From Streptomyces violaceorubidus (GTDB taxonomy: Bacteria > Actinomycetota > Actinomycetes > Streptomycetales > Streptomycetaceae), in NCBI RefSeq assembly GCF_000717995.1, contig NZ_JODM01000001.1, forward strand, positions 682,001 through 746,000: a DNA stretch of 64,000 bases. Reading direction: 5' to 3'. Position 1 is the first letter of the stretch; each line of letters opens with the position of its first letter. Shown piece by piece: positions 36,248-43,985 of the stretch. Under the pieces are notes generated by a model that was not told where the DNA came from, did no database searches, and worked only from the letters and a program-made list of their open reading frames with translations. The position numbers and the translations under genes are program-made.

Positions 36248-36281
36248 AGAGGGGCGCCCGGCACTCGCCGGGCGCCCCTCT
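36248..36281 (+). terminator. Strong intrinsic-type terminator
   Basis: Perfect 15-bp arms AGAGGGGCGCCCGGC (36248-36262) and GCCGGGCGCCCCTCT (36267-36281) surround a 4-base loop, 14 bp after the stop of the peptidoglycan-binding-like gene. The right arm ends in CTCT and is followed by CGTCG. Confidence 0.9.
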
Positions 36282-36461
36282 CGTCGTACCCGGCCCGGGT
36301 GCCGCATGACATCCGTCATCCGGTACCCGGGACCGCCGACACTGCCGGACGCCCGCCCGCCCCGGCCACGATGAGGGCATGACGAGGACGACGGTGGCCG
36401 GCCGCGACCCGCGCCCCGGGCGGACCGCGGCCCGGCCCCACCGGAAGGAGACGCTGGAGGC

Positions 36462-37628
36462 ATGAGCGGCGTCGGCATCGGGCAACGCCCGGGCAACCGC
36501 AGGCAGAAGACCGTCAAGGTGATGTGGACGGCCGTCTGGCTGGCCTACCTGGGCGCCCCCGTCAGCGACCTGCTGCACGGCGGCCACGCCGTCGGTGTCC
36601 AGGTCCTCGGCTGGCTCGGCCTCGTCGTCTTCGTGGTCTGGTACATGCTGCTGCTCTTCCCCGGCGGCCGCGGCGACCGGAACCACCTCGTCCTCGGCTC
36701 CCTCGCCGCCCTCGCCGCCCAGTCCACCCTCCTCGCCCTCACCCTGGGCCGCGAGTGGCTGGTCCTCTTCGTGTACGTCGCCATCGCCTCCGGCGCCGCC
36801 CTGCCGCCGAGCCTGGCCCGCTGGACGGTCCCGGGCGCCTCGGCGCTGCTCACCGCCGTCGCGTTCGCGGTGCCGGGCGGGACCTCCTTCATCCCTGGAC
36901 TGCTGCTCCCGGCGCTGCTGGGCGGCTTCGCCATGACCGGCGTGCGCGAGCTGATCCGGACCACCCTCGCGCTGCGCGAGGCCCGCGCCACCGTCGCCCA
37001 GCTCGCCGCCAACGAGGAACGGCTGCGCCTCGCCCGGGACCTGCACGACCTGCTCGGCCACTCGCTCTCGCTGATCACCCTGAAGAGCGAGCTGGCGGGC
37101 CGCATGCTCCCCGCCCACCCCGACAAGGCCGCCCAGCAGGTCGCGGACATCGAACAGGTCGGCCGCCAGGCCCTCGTCGACGTCCGCGAGGCCGTCACCG
37201 GCTACCGCCGCGCCCGCCTCGCCACCGAACTGGCGGGCGCCAAGGTCGCGTTGACGGCCGCCGGGGTGGTCGCCGCGCTGCCCGGCGAACCCGACCTGAC
37301 CGGCGTCCCCGAGGAGTCCGAGACCGCCCTCGCCTGGGCGCTGCGCGAGGCGGTCACCAACGTCGTACGGCACAGCGACGCCCGGAGCTGCGTGGTGGAG
37401 CTGCTGGAGCGCCGGACGCTGGACGGCGCGGTGCTGGAACTGTCGGTGGAGGACAACGGCTCCGGCCGCGCCGCCTCCGCGAGCGCCCCGGGCAACGGGC
37501 TCACCGGCCTGACAGAACGCCTGGAGAAGGCCGGCGGCACCCTCGAAGCGGGCGCGTTCCAGCGGGGGTTCAGGCTGGTCGCCCGTGTCCCGGCGGCTCC
37601 GGCGGCCGACGTAGGATCCGGGGCATGA
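36462..37628 (+). CDS. Sensor histidine kinase (NarL/DesK-type, HisKA_3)
   Basis: The 388-residue kinase has four to five N-terminal membrane helices (about 20-165) with almost no extracytoplasmic domain, suggesting it senses membrane state or a membrane-soluble signal. The HisKA_3 box ERLRLARDLHDLLGHSLS carries phospho-acceptor His195. A compact HATPase domain follows with ALREAVTNVVRHS, DNGSG and GNGLTGLTERL. The topology resembles DesK. ATG 36462 follows a GGAGG about 6 bp upstream. The stop overlaps the response-regulator start (ATGA). Confidence 0.92.
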   Translation: MSGVGIGQRPGNRRQKTVKVMWTAVWLAYLGAPVSDLLHGGHAVGVQVLGWLGLVVFVVWYMLLLFPGGRGDRNHLVLGSLAALAAQSTLLALTLGREWLVLFVYVAIASGAALPPSLARWTVPGASALLTAVAFAVPGGTSFIPGLLLPALLGGFAMTGVRELIRTTLALREARATVAQLAANEERLRLARDLHDLLGHSLSLITLKSELAGRMLPAHPDKAAQQVADIEQVGRQALVDVREAVTGYRRARLATELAGAKVALTAAGVVAALPGEPDLTGVPEESETALAWALREAVTNVVRHSDARSCVVELLERRTLDGAVLELSVEDNGSGRAASASAPGNGLTGLTERLEKAGGTLEAGAFQRGFRLVARVPAAPAADVGSGA

Positions 37629-38239
37629 GCCGCACGATCAAGGTCCTGCTGGCGGAGGACCAGGCGATGGTCCGCGAGGCACTGGCCGCCCTGCTCGGCC
37701 TGGAGGAGGACATCGAGGTCGTCGCCCAGGTGGCGCGCGGCGACGAGGTGCTGGACGCCGCCCGTGCCCACGGCGTGGACGTGGCCCTGCTGGACATCGA
37801 GATGCCCGGCGCGACCGGCATCGAGGCGGCGGCCCTCGTCCATCGGGAACTCCCGGCCGTGAAGCTGGTCGTCCTCACCACCTTCGGCCGCCCCGGCTAC
37901 CTGCGCAGCGCCATGGAGTCCGGCGCCGACGCCTTCCTGGTCAAGGACGCCCCGGCCGCCCAACTCGCCGAAGCGGTGCGCAAGGTGCTGGCGGGCGAGC
38001 GGGTCATCGACCCGACCCTGGCGGCGGCGGCCCTCGCCGAGGGCGCCAACCCCCTCACCGACCGCGAACGCGAGATCCTCCGCGCCGCCGCCGACGGCTC
38101 CACCAACGCCGAACTCGCCACCGCCCTCCACCTCTCCCAGGGCACGGTCCGCAACTACCTCTCCACGGCCATCCAGAAACTGGCGGTCAGGAACCGGGCG
38201 GAGGCGGTCCGGGTGGCGAGAAACAAGGGTTGGCTGTAG
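37625..38239 (+). CDS. Response regulator, NarL/FixJ (DesR-like)
   Basis: The 204-residue regulator has a receiver domain with acidic pocket E11/D12, phospho-acceptor D57, T85 and K107. A LuxR-type helix-turn-helix (about 140-200; LTDREREILRAAADGSTNAELATALHLSQGTVRNYLSTAIQKL) follows. It is coupled to the kinase gene by a 4-bp overlap and should be its partner. Targets are unknown; DesR-type pairs control fatty-acid desaturation, but no desaturase gene is in the window. Confidence 0.93.
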   Translation: MSRTIKVLLAEDQAMVREALAALLGLEEDIEVVAQVARGDEVLDAARAHGVDVALLDIEMPGATGIEAAALVHRELPAVKLVVLTTFGRPGYLRSAMESGADAFLVKDAPAAQLAEAVRKVLAGERVIDPTLAAAALAEGANPLTDREREILRAAADGSTNAELATALHLSQGTVRNYLSTAIQKLAVRNRAEAVRVARNKGWL

Positions 38240-38292
38240 GGGCCCGCCGGGGTCGGGGTCCGCCCAGGCCGCGGGCAGTCGTGCCGCTGGGC

Positions 38293-39177
38293 TCAGTTCA
38301 ACATCGCCCGAGCCGCCCGCGCCTCCCGGCGCACCCCCTCGGCGGCATCCTCGTCCACCGCCCCCACCACCTCCGCGTACGCCTCCAACTCCCCGGCCCC
38401 CGCCAGGAAGTCCCCCCGCTGCACCAGCAACCGCGCCCGCTCGTACCGCAACCGCGCCGCGTGCGCCGGCAACAGCAGCGCCAGCTCGACCGCCCACAGG
38501 CCCACCGCCGACTGCTCCGGCCGCCTGGCCGCCCACGCCCGGACGTTGTTCAGCACCCGGGCCACGACGTCCAACGGCGCCGCGGGCTCCAGCATCGACG
38601 GCCGCAGCTTTGCCCCCGTCGCCCCGGCGACCAGCACCTCCGCGTCCTGCCTGCTCAGCAGCCGCCCCCCGTCGAAGGGGTCGACGAGCACCCGCTCCTC
38701 CAGCGACCCGCCCCCCGGCCCCGACTCCGCCCCGAACCCGACCACGAAGTGCCCCGGCAGCGCGACCCCGTACACCGGCGCCCCCGCCCGCCTGGCCACC
38801 TCGATCCACACCACCGACAGCAGGATCGGCAGCCCGCGCCGGCGCCGCAGCACCTCGTGCAGCAGCGAGGACTCCAGCCGCTGGTAGTCGGCCCCGGCCC
38901 CGTGGAACCCGTACCGCCCGCCGAGCAGGTCCCGCAGCGCGACCGCCCAGGCCCGCGGCGTACCCGGCCGGAACGGCAGTTGTCCGGCCAGCCGGTCCAG
39001 TTCCACCTGCGCGGCGTCCAGCCCCGGCTCGTCCAGCGTCCCGTCCCCCTCCGCACCCACCAGCAGGCACAGCGTGGCCAGGTCGGGCCGCTCGGACCGC
39101 GCCTCTTCGGCGAACCGCCGCCGCAGTTCGGCCGAGCGTTCCGGCGAGGGGGGCTGGGGTGGATGAGGATGGCGCAT
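38293..39177 (-). CDS. SirB1-like transglutaminase-fold/tetratricopeptide protein
   Basis: The 294-residue protein has the SirB1 N-terminal transglutaminase-like core: RRRRGLPILLSVVWIEVARRAGAPVYGVALPGHFVVGF and VLVDPFDGGRLLS. A C-terminal helical TPR-like part (about 215-290) follows. The family keeps His (PGHF) and Asp (DPFDGG) of the transglutaminase fold but lacks a clear catalytic Cys, so peptidase activity is doubtful. ATG 39177; GGG lies about 12 bp upstream on the minus strand. The open frame continues upstream through a 12-bp tandem repeat, which I treat as non-coding. Confidence 0.8.
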   Translation of the reverse strand: MRHPHPPQPPSPERSAELRRRFAEEARSERPDLATLCLLVGAEGDGTLDEPGLDAAQVELDRLAGQLPFRPGTPRAWAVALRDLLGGRYGFHGAGADYQRLESSLLHEVLRRRRGLPILLSVVWIEVARRAGAPVYGVALPGHFVVGFGAESGPGGGSLEERVLVDPFDGGRLLSRQDAEVLVAGATGAKLRPSMLEPAAPLDVVARVLNNVRAWAARRPEQSAVGLWAVELALLLPAHAARLRYERARLLVQRGDFLAGAGELEAYAEVVGAVDEDAAEGVRREARAARAMLN

Positions 39178-39201
39178 GGCCGGCTCGTGCCCTTTCACAG
39201 C

Positions 39202-39273
39202 GATGTCACGATGGATGTCACGACGGATGTCACGACGGATGTCACGACGGATGTCACGGCGGATGCCGCGGCG
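39202..39273. repeat. Six tandem 12-bp repeats (GATGTCACGACG)
   Basis: Six head-to-tail 12-bp units. Units 2-4 are identical, unit 1 (GATG at the end) and unit 5 (GGCG at the end) differ by one base, and unit 6 (GATGCCGCGGCG) is more diverged. They fill the gap between the minus-strand GNAT gene (stop at 39275) and the SirB1-like gene (start at 39177). Being a multiple of three, the array keeps frames open. Confidence 0.9.
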
Positions 39274-39274
39274 A

Positions 39275-40294
39275 TCACCGGTCCGTCCGTCCCGGCGTCC
39301 CCGGCTCCCGGTGGTGGTGGTACGCGTGGTGCGCCGCGAAGCCCGCCCCGGCGTACAGCGCCCGGGCCCCCGCGTTGTCCGTCTCCACCTGGAGCCACGC
39401 CGCCGACGCGCCCTCGTCGAGGGCCCGCCGGGCCAGCGCGGCCAGTACGGCGGTCGCGAGCCCCCGGCGCCGGTGCGCGGGGTCGACCTCGACGGCCGCG
39501 AAGGAGGCCCAGCGCCCGTCCACGACACACCGTCCGATCGCCGCCGGGGTACCCGCCGCGTCCGCACCAAGCACCTTGGCGAACCACACGGACGGGCCCG
39601 ATCCCAGCACCCGCAGGGCCACGCCGCTGACACCCCTGCGCCCGTACCGGGCCAGCCACGCCTCGTCCGCCTCCCGGGACAGGACCACCCCGGTGCCCTC
39701 GGCCAGATCGGCTACCGGAGCGAGCCCGCCCGTCCAGACCTCGGCCGACACCTCCCGGCCCCAGCCCCGCCGCTCCAACTCCGCGCACAGCGACTCCTGC
39801 GTGCCGTCGGCGCCGGTGGCGGTCTGGACGTACGCGGGCAGCCCCCGCTCGCCGTACCAGCGGCGTACGGACGTCAGCGCCTCGTCGAGCGGCAGCCCTG
39901 GATCGCCGAGCGGCAGCACGGAATTGGCCCGCCGGGTGAAGCCCCCGGCCGCCCGCAGCTCCCACCCGCCGAGCCGCTCGCTCTCCACCGGGAGCCAGGC
40001 CCGCGCGGCGACCCGCACCAGCTCCTCGTAGGAGGCGGCCGGACCGCGACGGCGGGCGGGCGCGGCCGGCACGACCTTCCCCGCGACCAGTGCGGACTCC
40101 GCGACACGGACGGATTCGCCACTCTTTCGTGTGATCAGCAGCACACCGTCGGTCCATGATGTGAGAACACCGACCGTGTCGGTGAACTTCTCACCCGCGA
40201 CACCAGCTTCGCTCAAGCGCCGTACGGAGACTCGTTTGCCCACGTCAGTAGCGGTGATACGGACCTCAAGTCGCCCTGCGGCAGAGAATTCCAC
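39275..40294 (-). CDS. GNAT-family N-acetyltransferase with N-terminal regulatory-like domain
   Basis: The 339-residue protein has a C-terminal GNAT domain (about 230-335) with acetyl-CoA loop DPAHRRRGLATAVL and the last-strand pattern QVETDNAGARALYAGAGF. The N-terminal 70 residues (VEFSAAGRLEVRITATDVGKRVSVRRL) look like a small beta-barrel, and the middle part is GNAT-like but diverged. I choose GTG 40294 because GGAGG lies 13 bp upstream and the N-terminus EFSAAGRLEVRI looks like a natural domain start; GTG 40306 and ATG 40330 are possible. It diverges from the ferredoxin gene. The substrate is unknown. Confidence 0.82.
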   Translation of the reverse strand: MEFSAAGRLEVRITATDVGKRVSVRRLSEAGVAGEKFTDTVGVLTSWTDGVLLITRKSGESVRVAESALVAGKVVPAAPARRRGPAASYEELVRVAARAWLPVESERLGGWELRAAGGFTRRANSVLPLGDPGLPLDEALTSVRRWYGERGLPAYVQTATGADGTQESLCAELERRGWGREVSAEVWTGGLAPVADLAEGTGVVLSREADEAWLARYGRRGVSGVALRVLGSGPSVWFAKVLGADAAGTPAAIGRCVVDGRWASFAAVEVDPAHRRRGLATAVLAALARRALDEGASAAWLQVETDNAGARALYAGAGFAAHHAYHHHREPGTPGRTDR

Positions 40295-40435
40295 GGGTCT
40301 GTCCACCCCTCCTGTTCGGATCATGCCCAAGAACGGAGATACTAGGGGCGGGCATCGACGACGCCGCGCTCCCGCGCGCCAGGCGGCGGAGCCTGAGGAG
40401 GCCTCGCCAGCGCCCTATCGAGGAGGAACGACAGC

Positions 40436-40756
40436 GTGACCTACGTCATCGCGCAGCCTTGTGTCGACGTGAAGGACAAGGCGTGCATCGAGGAGTGCCC
40501 GGTCGACTGCATCTACGAGGGCCAGCGGTCCTTGTACATCCACCCGGACGAATGCGTCGACTGTGGTGCCTGTGAGCCGGTCTGCCCGGTCGAGGCGATC
40601 TTCTACGAGGACGACACTCCCGTGGAGTGGAAGGACTACTACAAGGCGAACGTCGAGTTCTTCGACGAGCTCGGTTCGCCGGGCGGCGCCAGCAAGCTGG
40701 GGCTGATCGAGCGCGACCACCCCTTCGTCGCCGCGCTGCCGCCGCAGAACCAGTAA
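40436..40756 (+). CDS. fdxA: Seven-iron ferredoxin (FdxA/FdxC type)
   Basis: The 106-residue ferredoxin carries C9, C17 and C50 for a [3Fe-4S] cluster and C21, C40, C43 and C46 for a [4Fe-4S] cluster; C25 is extra. The C-terminal tail (VEWKDYYKANVEFFDELG...) is typical of actinobacterial 7Fe ferredoxins, which serve as low-potential electron carriers, for example for cytochromes P450. The GTG at 40436 follows GAGGAGGAACGACAGC. It is followed by a strong hairpin and then dapC, the same neighbour pair as Rv1177/Rv1178. Confidence 0.95.
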   Translation: MTYVIAQPCVDVKDKACIEECPVDCIYEGQRSLYIHPDECVDCGACEPVCPVEAIFYEDDTPVEWKDYYKANVEFFDELGSPGGASKLGLIERDHPFVAALPPQNQ

Positions 40757-40777
40757 GAGCGGCCCGCACACACGCGC

Positions 40778-40833
40778 CGCCTCGGTCCCGTACGGCCTGA
40801 TCACCCCGATCGGCGCCGCACGGGACCGAGGCG
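40778..40833 (+). terminator. Hairpin between ferredoxin and dapC
   Basis: Perfect 14-bp arms CGCCTCGGTCCCGT (40778-40791) and ACGGGACCGAGGCG (40820-40833) surround a 28-base loop that could fold further (GATC...GATC). It is followed by TTTG. The dapC start lies 42 bp beyond, so dapC either has its own promoter or depends on read-through. Confidence 0.8.
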
Positions 40834-40875
40834 TTTGCCGTGCCGGACGCTCACGAGGAAAGGGAGCCACCCACC

Positions 40876-41973
40876 GTGTCCGCAGTCTCCGACCGACTTC
40901 CCACCTTCCCCTGGGACAAGCTGGAGCCGTACAAGAAGACGGCCGCGGCCCACCCCGGCGGCATCGTCGACCTCTCGGTCGGCACCCCGGTCGACCCGGT
41001 CCCCGAGCTGATCCAGAAGGCTTTGGTGGACGCCGCGGACTCCCCGGGCTATCCCACCGTCTGGGGCACCCCGGCGCTGCGGGACGCCCTCACCGGCTGG
41101 GTGGAGCGCCGCCTCGGCGCCCGCGACGTCACCCACCGCCACGTGCTCCCCGTCGTCGGCTCCAAGGAACTCGTCGCCTGGCTCCCGACCCAGCTGGGCC
41201 TCGGCCCCGGCGACAAGGTGGCCTTCCCGCGCCTGGCCTACCCGACCTACGAGGTCGGCGCGCGCCTGGCCCGCGCGGAGTACGAGGCGTACGAGGACCC
41301 GACCGAGCTGGACCCGGCGGGCCTGAAGCTCCTCTGGCTCAACTCCCCGTCGAACCCGACCGGCAAGGTGCTCTCCAAGGGCGAGCTGACCCGGATCGTG
41401 GCCTGGGCCCGTGAGCACGGCGTCCTCGTCGTCTCCGACGAGTGCTACCTGGAGCTGGGCTGGGAGGCCGACCCGGTCTCGGTCCTGCACCCGGACGTCA
41501 ACGGCGGCTCGTACGACGGCCTGGTCGCCGTCCACTCCCTCTCCAAGCGCTCCAACCTCGCGGGCTACCGCGCGGCCTTCCTGGCCGGCGATCCGGCCGT
41601 CCTGGGCCCGCTCCTGGAGATCCGCAAGCACGGCGGCATGATGACCTCGGCGCCGACCCAGGCCGCCGTGGTGGCGGCCCTCGGCGACGACGAGCACGTC
41701 CGCCTCCAGCGCGAGCGCTACGCGGCCCGCCGCGGCGTCCTGCGCGAGGCCCTGCTGGGCGCCGGCTTCCGCATCGAGCACAGCGAGGCCAGCCTCTACC
41801 TCTGGGCCACCCGCGAGGAGTCCTGCTGGCACACGGTCGCCCACCTCGCCGAACGCGGCATCCTGGTGGCACCGGGCGACTTCTACGGCCCCGCGGGCGA
41901 GAACTTCGTCCGCGTGGCCCTGACGGCAACGGACGAACGCGTCCAGGCAGCGGCCGAGCGCCTGAAGAACTGA
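40876..41973 (+). CDS. dapC: Succinyldiaminopimelate aminotransferase
   Basis: The 365-residue class I/II PLP aminotransferase acts in lysine and LL-diaminopimelate synthesis. The PLP lysine is K224 in VHSLSKRSNLAGYR, with NSPSNPTGKV, VVSDECYLELGW and the C-terminal Arg region NFVRVALT. It starts at GTG 40876 after AAGGGAG with 9-bp spacing; the frame extends to 40840 without a better signal. The location next to fdxA and the length fit actinobacterial DapC. Bifunctional activity (for example with prephenate) cannot be excluded. Confidence 0.88.
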   Translation: MSAVSDRLPTFPWDKLEPYKKTAAAHPGGIVDLSVGTPVDPVPELIQKALVDAADSPGYPTVWGTPALRDALTGWVERRLGARDVTHRHVLPVVGSKELVAWLPTQLGLGPGDKVAFPRLAYPTYEVGARLARAEYEAYEDPTELDPAGLKLLWLNSPSNPTGKVLSKGELTRIVAWAREHGVLVVSDECYLELGWEADPVSVLHPDVNGGSYDGLVAVHSLSKRSNLAGYRAAFLAGDPAVLGPLLEIRKHGGMMTSAPTQAAVVAALGDDEHVRLQRERYAARRGVLREALLGAGFRIEHSEASLYLWATREESCWHTVAHLAERGILVAPGDFYGPAGENFVRVALTATDERVQAAAERLKN

Positions 41974-42052
41974 CCCCGCTGGGTGCCCACAGCCCCCGAC
42001 GCCGGGCGACGGCCAAGAGACGCCCACCGCACAGGCGTAGGAAACATGAAAA

Positions 42053-42087
42053 CGCCGGGGCCCAGGAATCAACCCTGGGCCCCGGCG
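42053..42087. terminator. Near-ideal intrinsic terminator, oriented for the minus-strand gene
   Basis: Perfect 14-bp arms CGCCGGGGCCCAGG (42053-42066) and CCTGGGCCCCGGCG (42074-42087) flank a 7-base loop. On the minus strand the hairpin is followed by TTTTCATGTTTC, a rare U-rich tail in this GC-rich genome. It serves the minus gene ending at 42107 and can also stop dapC transcription. Confidence 0.92.
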
Positions 42088-42106
42088 CCGCTCGACAAGC
42101 CCGGCG

Positions 42107-42538
42107 CTAGCCGATCGGCAGCCCCTGCACCGGCAGCGCCCCCTTGCCCAGCGCGTCCGTCGGCAGCCCACCCTTCGTGGCGGTCGAAGCCGTGTCACCC
42201 ACGAGGTCCCCGGCGGAGCCCGCCGCGTCCCCGGCCGCGTTCTGCGCCGCCGGGGTGGCCTTCTTGACGACCGACCCACCGGTCTTGCCGGCGGCCGGCA
42301 CGGCCTTCTTGACGGCCTTGCCGCCGGTGTCGCCCGCGGTCTCGGTGACGTTCTGGGCCGCGGAGGCGGCGGTGTTGCCGACGTTCGCCCCGTCCAGGGC
42401 GGTCAGCCCCCCGAGGTTCGGGGTGGCCGGCAGTTCGGGAGCCGCGCTGGCGGAGCCGGCCGCACCGACCCCGGCAGCCGCTCCCGCAGCGACGAGCAGC
42501 GCGGCACGGGCGATCCGGCGGGTCAGGGGGAGGGACAT
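42107..42538 (-). CDS. Small secreted Ala/Gly/Lys-rich protein
   Basis: The 143-residue protein has a clear Sec signal peptide (MSLPLTRRIARAALLVAAGAAAGVGAAGSASA, cleavage about residue 32). The mature part is repetitive, with GGKAVKKAVPAAGKTGGSVVKKATPAAQNAAG forming two similar blocks; no Cys and no catalytic motif. It is probably an exported structural or cell-wall-associated protein. A good AAGGAG precedes ATG 42538 on the minus strand. It has its own terminator and a palindromic site upstream, pointing to separate regulation. Confidence 0.8.
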   Translation of the reverse strand: MSLPLTRRIARAALLVAAGAAAGVGAAGSASAAPELPATPNLGGLTALDGANVGNTAASAAQNVTETAGDTGGKAVKKAVPAAGKTGGSVVKKATPAAQNAAGDAAGSAGDLVGDTASTATKGGLPTDALGKGALPVQGLPIG

Positions 42539-42864
42539 GATGCTCCTTCGACGTAAGTCGACGACAACGATGGGAAATCCGACCGGGCCCGCAGGGCGAC
42601 CGGTGAGTGATCGACCGGGCTCGGACGCAGTGACTACCGCTCGAGAGCCGGGAAGGTTGCGGCGACCCAACGTAAAGAGTTGGTAATGCGTCGCATTATC
42701 AGGTGCACAGAAAAACGGGCAAAAGGGCGCTGGTCGGAAAGTCTGCTGAATCCTTACGGCCCTTGAATTTCCCGGCCTCCGACGCGTTCGGGGGTGCGGG
42801 CGCGAAAGCCCGCGCTCCGCGTGGACGCGTCTCACTCGCACAGATGACGCTTCGTACGGGCGCG
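42539..42864. other. 326-bp upstream region of the secreted-protein gene
   Basis: No gene is seen. This region carries the leader and promoter of the minus-strand secreted-protein gene, with an AT-rich patch (42660-42720: GTAAAGAGTTGGTAATGCG, CATTATCAG). It contains the palindrome at 42683-42697 and the smaller inverted repeat CCAAC-n7-GTTGG (42666-42682). The rest, up to the end of the next minus gene at 42865, shows nothing recognisable. Confidence 0.55.
42683..42697. promoter_or_regulatory. Perfect palindrome TAATGCG-T-CGCATTA
   Basis: Seven-base arms about one central base, AT-rich at both ends, lie 145 bp upstream of the secreted-protein start, beside a second dyad CCAAC-n7-GTTGG. The size and symmetry fit a dimeric repressor operator. 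It does not match a box that I can name with confidence. Confidence 0.5.
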
Positions 42865-43902
42865 CTAGCTCACGGACGTGATCCGCACCGGTCCCGCCGC
42901 CCGCTCCGCGCCCTTGGCGCCCGCGGTGCCCGTCGGCTTCCACCTGCTGTCCGTGTTGCCCGCGGTCCACTCCCGGCCCGCGTAGGTGACCCGCTGGATG
43001 TGCAGCGAGGAGGCGTTGGCCACCGCCCAGTGCGCCAGCTGCCAGCCGCGCCGCCCGCGCTCCTCGGCCGAGCCGGAACCGGTGCCGCCGGTCGCCGGCA
43101 GCGTCACGGTCCGCCCGTCGGAACCGGCCGCGGGCCGGGAGGAGGTCGCGGGCCGGGGGGAGGTCGCGGGCCGGGAGGAGGTCGCGGGCCGGGGGGAGGT
43201 CGCGGGCCGGGGGGAGGCGGCGGCGCCCACGTCCGCGCCCGCGGTCCCGAGCACGTCCTGCCCGAAGTCCCGCACCAGCGCCGCGCGTACCGCGTCCGGA
43301 CCCGTCTCGCGGGCCGTGCCGAAGAGCCCGTCACAGGTCAGCGTCGCCGCGGACCGCCCGGTGAGCGCGGCGGCGAGCAGCTCGGCGCCCGGTTCGTGCT
43401 GGGCGTAGGCGTACGGGAAGGCGCTGCGCTGCACGCGCTGGGCGGCGTCGGTCAGCGGAAGGTCCAGGTAGCCGGGCACCTCGACCAGGTGGTCGTAGAA
43501 CAGGCCCGCCGAGTAGATCGGGTCCATGATCTCCGCGGGCCTGCCCCAGCCCTGCGAGGGCCGCTGCTGGAACAGACCGAGCGAGTCCTTGTCGCCGTGG
43601 TCCACGTTGCGCAGCGTCGACTCCTGCAACGCGGCGGCCAGCGCGATCGTCACGGCCCGCTCGGGCAGCCCCCGCGCGGTGCCCACGGCGGTGATCGTCG
43701 CCGCGTTCACCGCCTGCTCCGGCGTGAACTCGTAGCTCGCCCGGCCGCCCTCGCCGCCGGTCACCCTGCACCCCGGGGCGCCCGCGCCGCCGGTGACGTA
43801 CTGCACCGCCAGATATCCGGCGACCGCGACGAGGACCAAGGAGGCGGCGCCCGTACGGGCGAGGCGGCCACGGCGTTTGCGGGGTGGGGACGGCTGGAGC
43901 AC
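42865..43902 (-). CDS. Membrane-anchored lytic transglycosylase-like protein
   Basis: The 345-residue protein has a basic N-terminus and one membrane helix (about 19-36). The domain with ITAVGTARGLPERAVTIALAAALQESTLRNVDHGDKDSLGLFQQRPSQGWG resembles the SLT/goose-lysozyme region, with the Glu of ALQES as candidate catalytic acid. A repeated linker of five (S/P)RPATS units follows, then a short C-terminal domain (WQLAHWAVANASSLHIQRVTYAGREW). Annotation pipelines often call such proteins 'heavy metal transporter', which the sequence does not support. The GTG start at 43902 has GGGG-rich DNA upstream. Exterior location and cell-wall action are inferred. Confidence 0.75.
   Translation of the reverse strand: MLQPSPPRKRRGRLARTGAASLVLVAVAGYLAVQYVTGGAGAPGCRVTGGEGGRASYEFTPEQAVNAATITAVGTARGLPERAVTIALAAALQESTLRNVDHGDKDSLGLFQQRPSQGWGRPAEIMDPIYSAGLFYDHLVEVPGYLDLPLTDAAQRVQRSAFPYAYAQHEPGAELLAAALTGRSAATLTCDGLFGTARETGPDAVRAALVRDFGQDVLGTAGADVGAAASPRPATSPRPATSSRPATSPRPATSSRPAAGSDGRTVTLPATGGTGSGSAEERGRRGWQLAHWAVANASSLHIQRVTYAGREWTAGNTDSRWKPTGTAGAKGAERAAGPVRITSVS
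43129..43218. repeat. Five tandem 18-bp repeats within the transglycosylase-like gene
   Basis: The unit CGCGGGCCGGGAGGAGGT occurs five times, alternating at one base (A or G at position 12), so the encoded linker alternates SRPATS and PRPATS. Length is a multiple of three, so copy-number changes keep the frame. Confidence 0.9.
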
Positions 43903-43985
43903 GCGTACAAGGTACTGGAGGGTAGGGTCCGGTGTCCGCCGGGTACGCGCGCTGCCCGAAAGGGCAGGGCGTTAGGGTCGGGGCC

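Noticed and set aside
33648..37373. Very long minus-strand open frame (1241 codons)
   Set aside because: It covers three plus-strand genes with clear domains. The translation is Gly/Ala/Arg low complexity with no motif, so it is a GC-bias artefact.
39202..39273. CRISPR-like array
   Set aside because: Units are 12 bp, head to tail and without spacers, so this is a simple tandem repeat.
38293..39633. Longer version of the SirB1-like protein reading through the 12-bp repeats
   Set aside because: The added N-terminus would be Arg/Asp/Ile repeats overlapping the end of the GNAT gene; the conserved domain begins after ATG 39177.
42865..43902. Heavy-metal transporter annotation
   Set aside because: There is only one membrane helix and no metal-binding motif; the conserved core resembles lytic transglycosylases.
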